This document shows positions 37,743 through 51,100 of a DNA stretch of 64,000 nt, in pieces. The first letter of the stretch is position 1. Each line of letters starts with the position of its first letter. The DNA is from Nymphaea colorata. Lineage: Eukaryota > Streptophyta > Magnoliopsida > Nymphaeales > Nymphaeaceae. The position numbers and the translations under genes are program-made. The notes under the pieces are model-generated. The model searched no databases and had not been told where the DNA came from. It worked only from the letters and a program-made list of their open reading frames with translations. The stretch is from positions 16,428,802-16,492,801 of the forward strand of contig NC_045145.1 in NCBI RefSeq assembly GCF_008831285.2, written 5' to 3'.

Positions 37743-37753
37743 TATATATATAA
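37743..37753 (+). promoter_or_regulatory. Candidate TATA box of MCCB
   Basis: TATATATATAA lies 203 bases before the MCCB start codon. A cap site near 37775-37785 would give a leader of about 175 bases ending in GA repeats just before the ATG. Confidence 0.5.
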
Positions 37754-37955
37754 GATTATTTTCTGGTACATGCTACGCGAGTGTGAAGTCCTTTAGCCAA
37801 ATTCCGTTGATTTTATCCTTAATCACGTTGCGTGTGTATTTCTGCTCGCTTGCAAAGAGCCGTCGTCCGTCCCGCGACTTCCCCCGCCAGTTGCCACTCT
37901 TTATCTCCTAATTCTGTGGAGAGGGAGGGGGAGAGGGATAGAGAGATAGAGAGAG

Positions 37956-40900
37956 ATGCTAGGTTTTCTTGCGAGAAGGGCTCTCCGGAAGCCCTGTGAG
38001 AGCGCCTGTGGATGGATAGCTGGACGAGGGCTAACGCCTCCGCTGTGGAGATGGCGGAACTCCACCTACGCGGTCGCGAGATGTCTCTGCGTGAGCGTCC
38101 TTCCCGACGGAATCGATCGGTCTGCCGAGTCCTTCCGACGCAATTCCGAGGCCATGGATCAGCTTCTTTCTGATCTTCAGCTTCAGATCAACAAGGTATG
38201 CTGTCGTAGTCGCTGTTATCCAGTCTCCTGTCTAGGTCTGTGAGATACAAGGAGCCAATTCCAGCGATTGAGGAAGGAGATTTGGAATTGCTTGATATCG
38301 GACCACGACCGGTGAGTTTGATTTGTCTTAATGCGCTTGTTCAGGTGCTTGCTGGAGGTGGCGCCCAGTCCGTGAAGCGGAACCGTGAGCGGAACAAGTT
38401 CCTTCCCCGCGAGAGGATTGATCGCCTTCTTGATCCTGGAGCTTCTTTTCTCGAGCTGTCGCAGGTTCGGATCTTTGTTGCTCGCATGAGATTTCGATTT
38501 TGCTGTTGAGGTTTCTGCTTTCTGCCTGTGGATTTTTCGTTCATTGCCGAGTTTCACTGTCTTGTTTTCTTCACTGTGATGATACTCCAATGGATGATCA
38601 CTACGAAAATTTGCTTGACAATGCGTCGTTCGAGCATCTGTTCGAGAATTTTTTAAATTGCGCTTTGTTTAGATATGCTGAATTTGTTATGGCTATAGCG
38701 GGCTTTTTCTGTTGAGTTTGCTTCTTTGTCCTTCTGTCTGTCATAGCCTTCATATCGTCCTCTCCTATGCAAGTAAAATCGATAAATATGAGCAGCGTTA
38801 GAGAAACAAAATTGAGAGAAACTACCGGTTGAATGATCGTGTGACCTTCTCTGACTTGTCTGTTGCTTAATATGTAGTTCTGTATCCTCCACATATTTGT
38901 TGAAAATGCGGATCCTCTTATGGCCTGAGTCTTTGAAATTATGTTTAAATTTCTCGTGCATGTTATCCCGCATTTACTAGATGATTGATTGGACACTGAA
39001 AATAAAGGTCTTCTATTTATAAGCGCCTGTTAGTTTTTTCAAAGAACAAAAATCTCCGTCCCCAGTGCAAACGTGGATACTCATTTGTTTGACCTGCTAA
39101 AAGGAGTCTGTATCTGAGACGTACATTGATTGGATTCCTGGTGACTCACTTTATAGATTTGTTTAACTGACGTCTCTCTGAATGTTTTTCTGGCAATGGT
39201 AGCTTGCAGGACATGAGTTGTATGATGAGTCACTACCATCTGGGGGAATTATTACCGGAATAGGAGCTATTCATGGGCGCCTCTGTATGCTTGTAGCCAA
39301 TGATCCCACTGTTAAAGGTGGAACTTACTACCCCATTACCGTCAAGAAGCACCTGAGGGCTCAAGAGGTTGCTGCACAGTGCAGAATGCCATGCATTTAT
39401 CTGGTTGATAGTGGTGGTGCTAATCTTCCCAGGCAAGCTGATGTTTTTCCTGATAGAGACAACTTTGGAAGAATTTTCTATAACCAAGCACAGATGTCAT
39501 CCCATGGCATTCCTCAAATTGCATTAGTTTTAGGTTCATGCACTGCTGGAGGGGCTTACATACCTGCAATGGCTGATGAAAGTGTGATAGTGAAAGGCAA
39601 CGGAACAATATTTCTGGCTGGTCCTCCGCTTGTGAAGGTTAGTTAACGAGAGGAAAAATTTTGCAATTCTTGTTATGCTTTTTCATCCAAAATCTAGTTT
39701 AAAGTTCAATATGAACTGGGTTTTCAATTCTAGGTTTTATCTGAAGGAGTGATTTTGGTAGGCTGCTACTGGTGAGGAGGTCTCTGCTGAGGATTTGGGT
39801 GGGGCCACTTTGCATTGCAAGATATCGGGGGTTGCTGACCATTTTGCTGATGGTACTTTCTCATCGTAAACCTTTCAAATTTCCATCTTATGAGGTTTCT
39901 ACGACCTGTCCTCACCAATTACGGTTGTGGTTTCTTACTAGGGCAGCCTTCCTTTGCTTGTAAGATAGTTTAATTTTACTGCTAGAGCCAGTAAGTTCTG
40001 TTATTGCCATTTGTCTCCTATTATACTTTAATAAAGTGGGGGCATGGATGTATTTTTTCTTTCCTATTCCTTATTTCTTAATCTCCTATTTTGATGAAAT
40101 AGATAATTACTCTAGGACTGACTCTAGGATCCTGTCCTGCTACTTGCATGTGTGGATACAAATGAGATATCTTTGTCATCCCTTTCCCATACATAATTGG
40201 ATTTCCCATGTGCTCCTATTCCACATGATAATAATCTTGAGCTAATTCTGCTTGAACTTTTCAATGAAGAGTGATTACCTATCTATCTCTGATCATGTTC
40301 TATAGTCTAATATGTTAAGCCAATCAATGTTGTAAAAGGCATACTTTAACACATATCGGGTGGGCTGACCTATGCACATATTGTAGTATATCGTAAGTAT
40401 AGCATAAAATTATTTTTTAATTTATAAAAAAAAATCAGAACGAATCAAGAAAATAAAACAAACTGTGTTCGATATAAAATAGCTCATCACAGTATCAAAC
40501 ATAATGAACATTTATGATTCGTCATTCATAAGTCATAATATGGTAACAATATATTAAGCATAATAAAGGTTAAACGTTAAAGTCTTTTACATCACATCAA
40601 AAATTCAAAACATATAATGTGTTCATCTTCTTCACCTTCATCCGCATCTTCATTCTCATTTGCTTCATTGCCTTCTCACCTTTTAGTGGAATGTCATTCC
40701 CTCACCAGCATATGCGGGCTCTCCTTTTTCACCAAACACTTCCACTTCTTCAATGTTCAACCACTCAAGATTGTCCTCATCAAGTAGGTCGACTGGTTCT
40801 TCGTTAACCCAAGAATCTAATATGCTTATATTGTCTCATGGAAACAAATTGAGTATGATGCTTCATTCCAGATGTTGTTTCTAATTGCCTAAAAGTAACA

Positions 40901-43900
40901 AGAGAAAAAGTTTACAAATTGTTAAAAATACATATTATTATATTGCAAAAGAAACCTTCATATCTTAATGCATGTATTTGATTTATTCGGAGCTATTAGA
41001 GCGGGATCCACTTTCAAGTGTATTTACCTTCATTTTAACTTCATATTGTATCGAATGATGACAAGGTCAGTCTGCCGTTTGTATTTCAGCCTATTTGTCT
41101 TCTTGCTAGGGATGTGTTGGAAAACACTCCAATTTCTTTCACATCCATTGGCACTGCACGTCTGGCTTATCCTAACTATCAAGCAGACTGATGGCTTTCA
41201 CCAAGATACACAAACCTCCAATAAGTTGACGTATGATTCCCAAAATTTAACGTTGAATATAGTATCCAAAACTGCCTTGGCCTTTGTTTTATATGCATGT
41301 AGATACACATCCCATCATCACTAGAGATCATCTGCCTAATAGGAGTCCTCCGCTTGACTACATCCTACTGAATCAAAACATTTATGGAAAACATTATATG
41401 TGCAGGTTGGATCAATTCTGCCTCATTTGTGAATTTCTTTATCAAATTCAAAACATAAACATGATTGTAAATGAACTTCATGATTTTTTGACATCTTGCC
41501 ACAGTTGATTTCATATCATCTTTTCCACTAAAATCGTGGAGCATCATATTTACACAATGAGCAGAACATGAACTTCAATATCATGACTCATTGTGTTCCT
41601 AACATCTTACTTGAAGCTTTATAGTTTGCCACATTATCTGTAATAAACTGCAAAATATGCTCAGTCTTACTTTACTTATAACTTCATAAAAAATATCATA
41701 TATGACATCAACAGTCTTAGGAGTATCAAATAAATCAACAAATTTGAAAAACGTAGTACCCATGGGACAATATACAAAAAGGTTTTTACCAATGTTTGTT
41801 TTTTATATCTGTCCATACATCTACCATCACACTGCAACCTGTGTCTTTCTTGCTCAGCCTTAATTAATCACAATATGTCTTCACATTTTGGACTGCGGCA
41901 TTAAAAATTTTACCTCACAACTTTTGATTTATACCGTCGACATACAGAAGTGATCGCATCTATCATAGGCTGAAAATAGGAAGAATTACCTGTATTAAAA
42001 GGAATGAATGCATTATAAAACAATCTTCCCACTGCATTGTTTGTCTGTTCGACAATTTCCTTTGAAGTCATTGTTGTATGATTCTCAGGTTGAGCACCTG
42101 GAGCAGTATAAGCAGGAAAAAAGTTCTTGATCAAGGTACTGGATCTCCCACTAGATACTTTATCATTACTACGGCCAAGGGACCTCCCACGACCATGTCC
42201 TCCAAGAGGTGCACCTTTTTTCTTTCTATCTGAAGGTGCCTTCATGCATGATGTCTTCCCTTTATCCAATGTGGTTTCCAAACTGGCATCAACATCCTCT
42301 TCTTCAATACCGTTATAGTTTTCATCTTCACCTTCATTCTCTTCTTCAATACCATTATAGTTTTCATCGTCACCTTCATTCTCTTGTTCAGCTTCCCAGG
42401 GCTCCCAATAAATCATCTATGCGTCATGAGTTTCTTCTTCAATCATATTTACTGCCAGATTAATAATTATTTCTTGACACTGGTGTCCGACATATGGTGG
42501 CAAATGATTCCTTTGCGAGCCCTTGCACTGTGATACATTTCGGTATGGTGCTTGAAACAAGAGATTTCTCTTGATATTATTTGTTCACAGAAATTACATT
42601 TAGGGGTGTTTGGATGACACCATCGAAAACTCAGTTTTTTAAAAAACTTGGTTTAGTAAAAAACAAATTTTTAAGTGGTTTTTAAAAATTGATTTTTGTG
42701 TTTGGGTAAGACACTGAAAAAACACTTTTTTGTGAATAACCTCCAGGCTCCAGGTTATTCACTCCTTTTGTAAAACTAGTCTTTGTAAAAAATGAGTTTT
42801 GGTCAAATAAATTTTTCATGCTAGCAAGCACACTCAAAGCCAGGTTTTTCGTTAAGAACCTCGTTTTAAGCTGTCATCCGAACGCTCCCTTAATCTTTAG
42901 CTGGTCATTCAGATTCACTCTCTTTCCCCATTACCATGTGGGTCTGTAGCCATATCTTCATAAAACAAATAAAAACCTATGACAAACTTGCGAAATCAAT
43001 AGAAATATGGGGTAAAATTTGAAAATAAGAAATTATATGCCTTTTATAGAAGAAAAAATGCCGACAACCCTCTTTCCAAAGATGAATCATGAATGAGCTT
43101 CCCATAGACAATTTTCTCTTCTAACCGGTGATTTCTCCTTTAAATGAAGGATTTCTTGGTCATTGCTCTCTAAAACGGCAAATGTGCCTCTTCACATAGC
43201 TCTTAGGAATGCTAGATGTGAAAGTGATGATGAGCTTTTGACTTAAATATGTCAAAACCGTGTTTTGGGTGCCCTTTTAAAAAACAGGCCCATATGATAC
43301 AGATGATACAGGCTTGATGTGCCAGTAATTTGCATATCGTGCCCGTATTGTATAGCTTTTTCGAATGATACGATATGTACCGGATGATACGGCTCTGTAT
43401 AATACAATACGGCTTTGTATCATACGATATGAATAAGATTGACACTAAAAGAAACTTATTTCCTTGGAGAACCAAAGAAGAAAAGGGAAGCTTATGTTAG
43501 ATTGGTTCAACATAAAGTGTGTTTCATGTGAGAGAAGGTGATAATGTTGAATGTACCATAATGAAAATATCAAATTGATTGCAGATGAGTTGCATGCATT
43601 GGCTATTGGGAGGAATGTAGTTAAGAACTTGCATATGGCTGGAAAAAATGGTTTGGTGAATACAATTCCAACTTTGTCTGATTACAGAGACCCTTTATAT
43701 GAGGTAAAGGAGCTAAGATCTATTGCACCAACTGATCAAAAGCAACCGTTTGATGTTCGAAATGTGATCGCTCGAATTGTTGATGGAAGTGAATTTGATG
43801 AGTTTAAGAAGTTGTATGGCACGGTGAGAATTTAACCATTATCTGTTAAGTTTTTAGCTATGATGTTATGGTACAGTTAGACTCATTAATTCTTCTTTTC

Positions 43901-46266
43901 TGGTGATTTTCAATATTTTGTTACTAATTTCTGAATAATTGCCTTTTCATTTCAGACTCTTGTGACTGGATTTGCAAGGATCTTTGGGCAGCCAGTGGGC
44001 ATCATTGGAAACAATGGCATTTTATTTACTGAATCTGCTCTTAAGGGGGCACATTTCATCGAGCTGTGCACACAGCGAAATATTCCTTTGATATTTTTGC
44101 AAAATATTACTGGATTTATGGTATAATATAAGTCCTTCTGAGAATCATGCTACCATTTAGTTCTTGTATAATTTTGGGCCCTGACAACAGCAGCCATTTA
44201 TCAGAACTCATCATATGCATTTGTAGTAATGTCAGGGTTCTGAACCATTATGCAGATTTCATTTAATCTATTTCTACTTTTTCTACCGTAGGTTCAACTT
44301 TTCTCATCTAGTAATGGCAATTACCGTATATAAATAATTTGCTGAACATATATATTTAATGGGAAGGTCTGTTCATCTGTACTGTGAAGAAGTCATTTTA
44401 GTTGCTCTACCTGTCAAGTAAGTTTCTTGAAGTATACATATAAGTGTCCGTAATTAGATCACAGACAAAGTAATGTTCATTATGGAACTGGCGTTATATT
44501 CTACTACCTATGCACAACAAGGCAAAAGCGGCAAATTTCTTGAAAGAATATGGTATTTCAGTTTTTTTAACTTTTCTGGCCTAAATCTATTCTATTCATG
44601 TGATTAAAAGTGATAGTTTAGCATCCCTGCCTTCTTTAGCATGGAATACCTTTGTACTGGAAGAGGTCAACTTCTTGCTAACTTCATCATCACTGAATAT
44701 ATCAAGTTATATGTTTTCTTTACTGGCATTATAGACAAGGTAAAAGGTTTTTTTATGCTTTGAACTTGCCATTTATGTTAATCTTGAGTAGAATATTTTA
44801 TACCTTGATATTTTTCAATTCGTTTCCTTTAAAGTTGAGACTTTGATTTATTTGTCCACAATCTTATATTGGGAGTTCTGAACATGGTGTTGCTTGCAGC
44901 TTATGTAGTCACTACCCCAAAAAATAGTGGTGCTTGAGTTGAATATAAGTGTTTTGGATTTCATTTTGCAGGTTGGCTCAAGATCTGAGGCAAGTGGAAT
45001 TGCTAAAGCTGGAGCAAAAATGGTTATGGCAGTCTCTTGTGCTAAGGTGAGACAGTTCCTAAATTGTATGCCTAGGCTTTAACATGACCACTTATCTGGA
45101 TATCTTCCATATCTATGTTTGATGATATTAGCTTCTTTGCTTTAGTTTTGCTTAATAAAGAACTTTGTATGCTTGGCACTAGGCACACTACTACTATTTA
45201 GCTCCAGGACAATTTATGCATTAAATTCAAGAAGCAATCAGTCAAGATGTACCTCAGTTTATAAATATAGGAAAACATGGGTAATATTTGCTGATGAACC
45301 TTAAACTAATTTGTGTCAGGTGCCTAAAATAACCATTATTCTGGGTGGAAGTTTTGGTGCTGGAAATTATGGAATGTGTGGACGCGCTTATAGTCCTAAT
45401 TTTCTTTTCCTGTGGCCTACGGCAAGAATTTCTGTCATGGGTGGTGCTCAGGTAAATGGTACAACTTTCACTTTGGTAATAATAATAATAATATTATTAT
45501 TAGTAGTAGTGGTAGTAGTAACAGTAGTAGGAAAAAGAAAAACATCAGAAGAATATTGTATTGCCAGTGACAACATATTCATGTTCACTGCCACTATGAA
45601 TATTCTTCCATTTAAGTGAATCGGGTAAATGCTAGTGTTCCAGCTGGTATACCTTGTGCGCCATGCCAAGGTTGGGGAGCATACTTAATTACTTTTTCTT
45701 GGGAGGACTGGTGGTGTGAGAATCTGCCATGTAAACTTTTGCATATTACGTTTGATAATCTAATTTTCATATCACATTGGCATATACATGTAGTTCCAGA
45801 GAATTAGCTTAGAATTGACTGCATCATATGTTGGTCTTCCTCATTCTTCCCTTCAAAGCCTCACCGACATTGTGGCTGAAGTGACATAATTCTTTGTTTA
45901 CCTAATTGAAAGGCTGCGGGAGTGCTTGTTGAGATTGAGAAGAACAACAGGAAACGGCAAGGCAAAGAGGTAACTCCATTTATTCTGTTTGACTCTCTTT
46001 GATTTTGGTTTATCTGGCTTCATGTTTACCTGGGTTGAGCGAGCCACATATTTTCTTGTCAGTGGAGCAAGGAGGAAGAGGAGAATTTCAGGGTTAAGGT
46101 TGTGGAGGCATATGAAAGGGAAGGGAGTCCCTATTTTTCAACTGCAAGGCTTTGGGATGATGGAATTATAGACCCAGCGGACACCAGAAAGGTTTTGGGC
46201 CTGTGTCTTGCTGCTTCCGTTAAACCTGTTCCTGAAGATACAAAATTCGGTGTATTCAGAATGTGA
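37956..46266 (+). CDS. MCCB: Methylcrotonoyl-CoA carboxylase beta subunit, mitochondrial
   Basis: Ten exons: 37956-38195, 38345-38464, 39203-39637, 39762-39852, 43585-43823, 43956-44120, 44972-45046, 45320-45451, 45913-45969, 46063-46266. All junctions close in phase to 585 aa, close to the known plant length. The enzyme is the non-biotinylated carboxyltransferase half of MCC. It moves CO2 from biotin on MCCA to 3-methylcrotonyl-CoA in mitochondrial leucine breakdown. The Arg-rich N-terminus ([13 protein letters not shown]) fits a targeting peptide. The N-terminal carboxyltransferase lobe is about 85-345 with [10 protein letters not shown] (189-198) and [16 protein letters not shown] (231-246). 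The C-terminal lobe is about 350-580 with [20 protein letters not shown] and [19 protein letters not shown] (464-482). It ends in [10 protein letters not shown]. Intron 4 (39853-43584) is 3.7 kb because of nested transposons; the other introns are about 90-850 bases. An AATAAA at 46272 just after the stop may be chance. Confidence 0.97.
40640..42980 (-). pseudogene. Decayed hAT transposase (BED, DUF659, hATC)
   Basis: On the minus strand of MCCB intron 4, pieces of one hAT transposase follow in the normal order across several frames. The BED zinc finger is split: LNDQLKIK near 42900-42945, then [18 protein letters not shown] near 42540-42600. An acidic repeat region ([15 protein letters not shown]) and the DUF659 start ([20 protein letters not shown]) are at 41910-42416. 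[11 protein letters not shown] (about 41830), [11 protein letters not shown] (about 41630) and NMMLHDF through [17 protein letters not shown] (41365-41550) follow. The hATC dimerisation domain, with [15 protein letters not shown], is at about 41030-41150. An acidic tail ([16 protein letters not shown], then EGMTFH) is near 40690-40810. Stops and frame changes separate the blocks, so it is dead. Element ends are unsure: CAATGTTGTAAAAGGC at 40325 resembles a hAT terminus, and GATACGG/CGTAT words up to about 43440 may be subterminal repeats. Confidence 0.88.
42603..42889. mobile_element. Tourist-like MITE inside the hAT relic
   Basis: 287 bases. The left terminus GGGGTGTTTGGATGACACC and the reverse complement of the right terminus, GGGAGCGTTCGGATGACAGC, form imperfect inverted repeats. 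The trinucleotide TTA flanks both ends (42600-42602 and 42890-42892), as expected for PIF/Harbinger-Tourist insertion. The interior is non-coding with repeated AACTTGGTTT / AACCAGGTTT-type words. It interrupts the BED-finger codons of the hAT relic, so it arrived after that element. Copies B (16601) and C (23861) look like relatives. Confidence 0.8.
45477..45531. repeat. Imperfect (TAA/TTA/TAG)n repeat, MCCB intron 8
   Basis: A run of AAT, ATT and AGT trinucleotides, starting about 25 bases after the exon 8 donor. Confidence 0.9.
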
Positions 46267-46269
46267 ATC

Positions 46270-48100
46270 CCAATAAATGCATTGGCTTGCCAACAGGCGC
46301 CCCGTTTACCCTAAGTGGTTGAACTCAATGAGCTTTAGGGTTTAAAACTCTTGAAGCGTTTCTATTAGCAATCTTGCAGGGGTCTGCTTAACCCCAGTTT
46401 ACCTGTAATGAAAGGCAAACGGTGTATTTTCTATATTTTTTCAAAGCACGATGAACCACCAGCTTTTAAACGTCTGAATTTGTCGACATTAGAGATTCGT
46501 GGTTTTTCATTTTTTTTTTTTCTCCAAGTAAGAATGCTGGGGTTTGGCCGACTCCTTTCCGTCCTAGTTATATGAAGCCAAAATTATAGAGGAGGAGAAG
46601 TCCCTCCCTCCATTACTCTATCGACACGAACGCTGTAAAAAGTCGCCGACTGGGAGATAGTCTGGAGGCTTACTCTTCGGAGGATAATATTAGTTCAGGT
46701 AACGAGTCAGCCACCTGATTGTTGTAGTTTAGCCTTTGGCATTTGTTGAGTTTTAATAACTGACATGGTACTGAGCTTGTGCCTGTTCTCGTAGTTTTTC
46801 CAGATTGTAGACTGGGAAGCTGCTAGAAGATGAAGATACGGTTCAGAGGGAGGTAAGCAGACGGTACATCTCTCTATGAGATTCACCCACGGACTACTAG
46901 TGTTCTGAATTTCGTCAGAATAATTTTTCGAGGGAGGCCGGAGGTTGCGTTCGTACGCTGCACCCCACCGACCTTCCTCCCTTCTGAGGCAACGCGTGGT
47001 TGGGTAGTGCGTATGGGTTGGTTTGGGTAATTGGCGTTGTTGAATCAGCCCGACTAGATTTTCAAGTTATCCGATCTGAAGCTCGATTTTGTTACAAATC
47101 GGAAAACCTCATCTTAGGAAGCTTGTTCCTTCAGTCATTTACAACGGGAAAAGTGTACAGACGATGCCAAAGCCGGAGAAAAACGAGATTAGTTCATGCT
47201 GTCTAGCTTTTCCTTCGGACTACCGGGCTGTGAAAATTCACGCCTCCTTTTTTTCCTTAGAGAAGGCTGCATCCTTATGACTTTCAGAAACTCTCCATCT
47301 TACGGGTTTCTCCTCCCCTCTGGTCTCCGTTGCCTCGTTAGCTGCATTGCTCGACAGATAGGGCTGTAAGTAAAGATGTCAGCTCAGGGTCGGCTAAATT
47401 CTTGGAATATTGGTTTCGTATAATTTTAATATATGTATATATATATATATATACATAATAAACAGAAAATTAAAAATAAAAATAAAAACCAGTACCAGAC
47501 AAACTCGACAAGTTTAGTCTGCTTCTAGGTGTACTAAACTATTATTCATACCTATACCATAAGATGATTGTGGAGGACTAGAGTCAAAACTCTACTCGTA
47601 ACTTGACCTGTTTGGTTAACTTGAGTTTCCAAACTAAATCCAACTTGCAGCAACGCATTCAGTCGGTAGGCAAATTTACTCCTGTGCACCGGAAACATTG
47701 AGAACTTGAAACGCTCATGAATAGAGAAAATGTGTGTAAGCAAAGCACCATAATTGGTTAATTATGGACAAGGTGCCTTCGAAAATGAGTCCAAGAATGC
47801 GAAGAGGAACGTAGTTTCAGAAGGAACATTTGGAAAAAAAACACCCAACTGAAACACACTTCTATATCTCATAATCAGCGCCTATTCTAGTCAACGTTGA
47901 ACACTGATGTGTAACCAGTTGACCACAGCTCTCTTATGAAATTCTTCCAGACAAGAAAACCAATTCTCTCATATACAATCGTTATCGCCCAACTGAACGA
48001 CGAAGCTTAGCTCATGTAGGCAGTCTTCCTCTACAGCAGGCACGTTCAAGCAGTGCCCTGTGTCACTACTACGGAAATATGCCCCATCGATGGATTAATT
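46270..48100. other. Spacer between convergent MCCB and remorin
   Basis: The first part is MCCB 3'UTR. At 46609-46852 two short segments carry good plant splice sites (CAG/GTAACG at 46698/46699, TTTTCCAG ending at 46803, AG/GTAAGC at 46852/46853) around an ATG at 46830, but no continuing exon was found. A TA-rich run lies at about 47434-47456. The last part, near 48000, should be remorin 3'UTR on the minus strand. No recognised gene. Confidence 0.5.
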
Positions 48101-48112
48101 GCTTCGCTGCTC

Positions 48113-51100
48113 CTAACATTCAGCAGCATGGCAGGTGAAGCAACCGCTCAATGCACCCATATGTCCAGTTCGACGAAAGATCGCAGCCCTCTCAGCTGTC
48201 TTTGCAGCTCGCTGTGCATGCATTGCCTTCACTGAGATCCTCATTGCATTTGCTTTCTTCTGCGCTGCTCTCAATTTATTCATGATCTTCTCCATGGAAG
48301 AGGACCTCAACTTCTCGAGTTTCACCTGCAAAATGGTGCAGGAAAAGGTTCGCAACAGCTTGAGTTTAAGCGTTCTCAAAAGGTGGAAGAGACGGTCTAC
48401 GATGTCCTGTTCGACGGGGGAAAATTCCTAAATTTTCAATGAAAAGGTGAAGGCGCCACGAATAGGGGAAAGAGGGAGACGACCTCCACACTATTTGAAC
48501 AGGTACGTGTGGCCTATCAGACTGTCTTATCTACCATTCAAAAATACACTTTGTTGAGGCTGTCATGGACAGAAAACTCCTTCTTTCTTGTACCCAAAAA
48601 CGTGTCGAACTCCATCGAGTTTCCACTCATTGAATGCTGTTACTTGAAAAGTAGACGCTATTTTTCATGGAAGTGGAAGCGATTTAATGCCGCCATCACT
48701 TAGTAAAACTAGATATTTGACATGCATATATTGCCAAGCATTGGCTCAAATATTAATTTAGCAAATGTAGGCATCCCGTACAGCAGACAGCACGATCAAA
48801 CCGCACTGCAAGCTTCAAAGATTTATTAAATTTGCGTTTAGACAAATTGAAGGCCCCGGTTGTTGATTTATTTCAGGTCATGAGTACCACCGTCGCCTAA
48901 TCAATCGAACCATGTGGAAGAAGTCCTATAGCGGGTTTCACATTTTCCCCGGCCCCGCAATCTTTCATGGATTACGGTTGTTTACAGGGTCAACTAGATC
49001 ACCTGGTCCCATCAAGGTGGGAACTACCACTGAGGGGACTCCCACCTCAAGAGAAGAGATGGATGCCCACTAAGCTCCGAACCACGTTGGGATGTCGACG
49101 GCTGGGCTTTGCTCCCAATACCCGACCAAAGTCTGGCTGCCGGTCTTGGAATTTTGCATCCAAGTCCATGCCACAGCTTAAAATAATGGCCATCCGAGGC
49201 CAATTTAGAGACAGGCTTGGTTAGTTACTTAAAATGATCCGGTCCAGATTAAGTGATGCCTTTTTTTACCAATTCGAATTAGAGTGGACCCAGACAAGTC
49301 AGATTCAAGTAAAGGCTACCCCAAACCGAATCTGACCTTTGTTTATGTCCAACGACTCCTCTTTCTCAAAAGGAATTTTGAAGTGAAAGATCTCACCTCG
49401 AGTTTTCGGATCTCGGCTTCAGCCTTTGCCTTTTGCAGGTTCTCCCAAGCTGCTATCTTGGCTTCCTCTCTTTTAGATCTGTCAAAAACAAGACGATATT
49501 TTGAAATTCGAAATCAACACTTCGCGGTACCCAAGGCCTCTTTTGGACAGGAAAATGGTAGTAAAAACCAATGTCTGCTACGCATTCAAACAAAATAATT
49601 GCAAGTAGTCAAGAAAACAAGTTGGGTAATGAGCTGGCAGCCTGGCTCAGTTAGGCTGAACAGGGTCTTTCGTTACTATGCAACTCAAAACTTTGGAATA
49701 GAAGTCAGGAAGAGTAAACCAAAAGCAAAGGTCCTAAAAATGAACATATGCCCATGTGACAGTAGATATCAAGAAACCATTTGTGCTGAACTTTGTGTTA
49801 AAAGCAAGCATACATCAAAATGAGTGAGATTCACCAAATGCATGTCCTAAGGCTAAGAATGAATGTCAGTCCCATGGTACCATGTTTTCTAAAAATTAGG
49901 CACAGAATCCAATTTTATATTTATCAAAGCCTGCACTTGCAAAGGAATAACAAAAATAGCCAAATTGTTGCAATCAACAATTCATTTTTACGAGGGATAG
50001 ACTCGAGAAAACGCTGCTCCTTTTCAGCTGAAAATATAAAAAGCCGAAAGGCAACAGCATTTTAAGAGAAATTAATTGCTTACTTTGAAACGCATTTAGC
50101 AGTCTCTGCAACTTCCCATGCCGATGTGTGAGCATCCATGGTTTTCTTCTTCCAGTCGCCAACCTCCAGGGAGATCCTATCAACGAGCCTCTTGGATCGC
50201 CTGGTCATGGTGATCCGGTCGTCCAATTCCACGTCCCTTATCTCCAGCTTGGAGAGGCGATGAATCCGTTGCAACTCCATGATGGTCAGAGGGGGACGGG
50301 GAGATGATGGTGATGAGTCCCTTTCTCTAGGAGATGAGACGGTACTACTAGCTTCCGGGCTCATCTGTGTTGCCATGTCCCTTTTGGACACGACCGGAGA
50401 AATCATGGTGGCTGCATCCTTCGCGCCATCCGGTTTCACATTCGAGCAAACTGCGAGAATACACGACTCCATCAAGATCTCTCAAAAGAACAAGATCATT
50501 TTCCGCTAAGAATCTAGAATCTCTTTAATGTGGTTTACGATAATTTTAGTACTTGAGGATCAAGAGATCCAAGTTCGACCAGAAACAGGAAGAACTCCAC
50601 CACACGTGGTCTAATGAAAGCATATTTTTGTATTTAATGAGGAAATTTCCATTCGCAAACCTATTCCCACCAGTTTTATCGTCTGATGCAAATCTAAGCT
50701 TTTCTAGTAACAGTAAACGGAAAAAAATATATGGTCAAAGTATATGTCGCAAGGATCAAGTATTCGTGTGGAAAATAGGATAGGTTTCCCGACTTAGAAG
50801 ACAACGCATCAATTTGTCAATACTAGGGCGGGATCAGAGATTTTCCAGAGAGGAGTCTCTGACACGAACTTGCAAATAGATGCAGGTCTCCATCAGAAAG
50901 TTATCTATTTAATGGGTTTGTCCTTACAAGGCATCTGATCAAGGGAGCTAGTCTCTTTTTAAATCGATGAATATCAGATCCTCAATATTTGAAATATAAC
51001 AAATAAGAAAGAAACCAACAAGTCTAACATGAATACTTATTGCTCAAGTCCTCTCGAAAATTTATTGGCCATGTGGCATGTAGAAGGCAAAATTTCTCCA

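Noticed and set aside
43287-43287. Right terminus of the hAT element at AAAAAACA
   Set aside because: It resembles the left candidate end (CAATGTTGTAAAAGGC) only partly, and no 8-bp target duplication was found, so the ends were left open.
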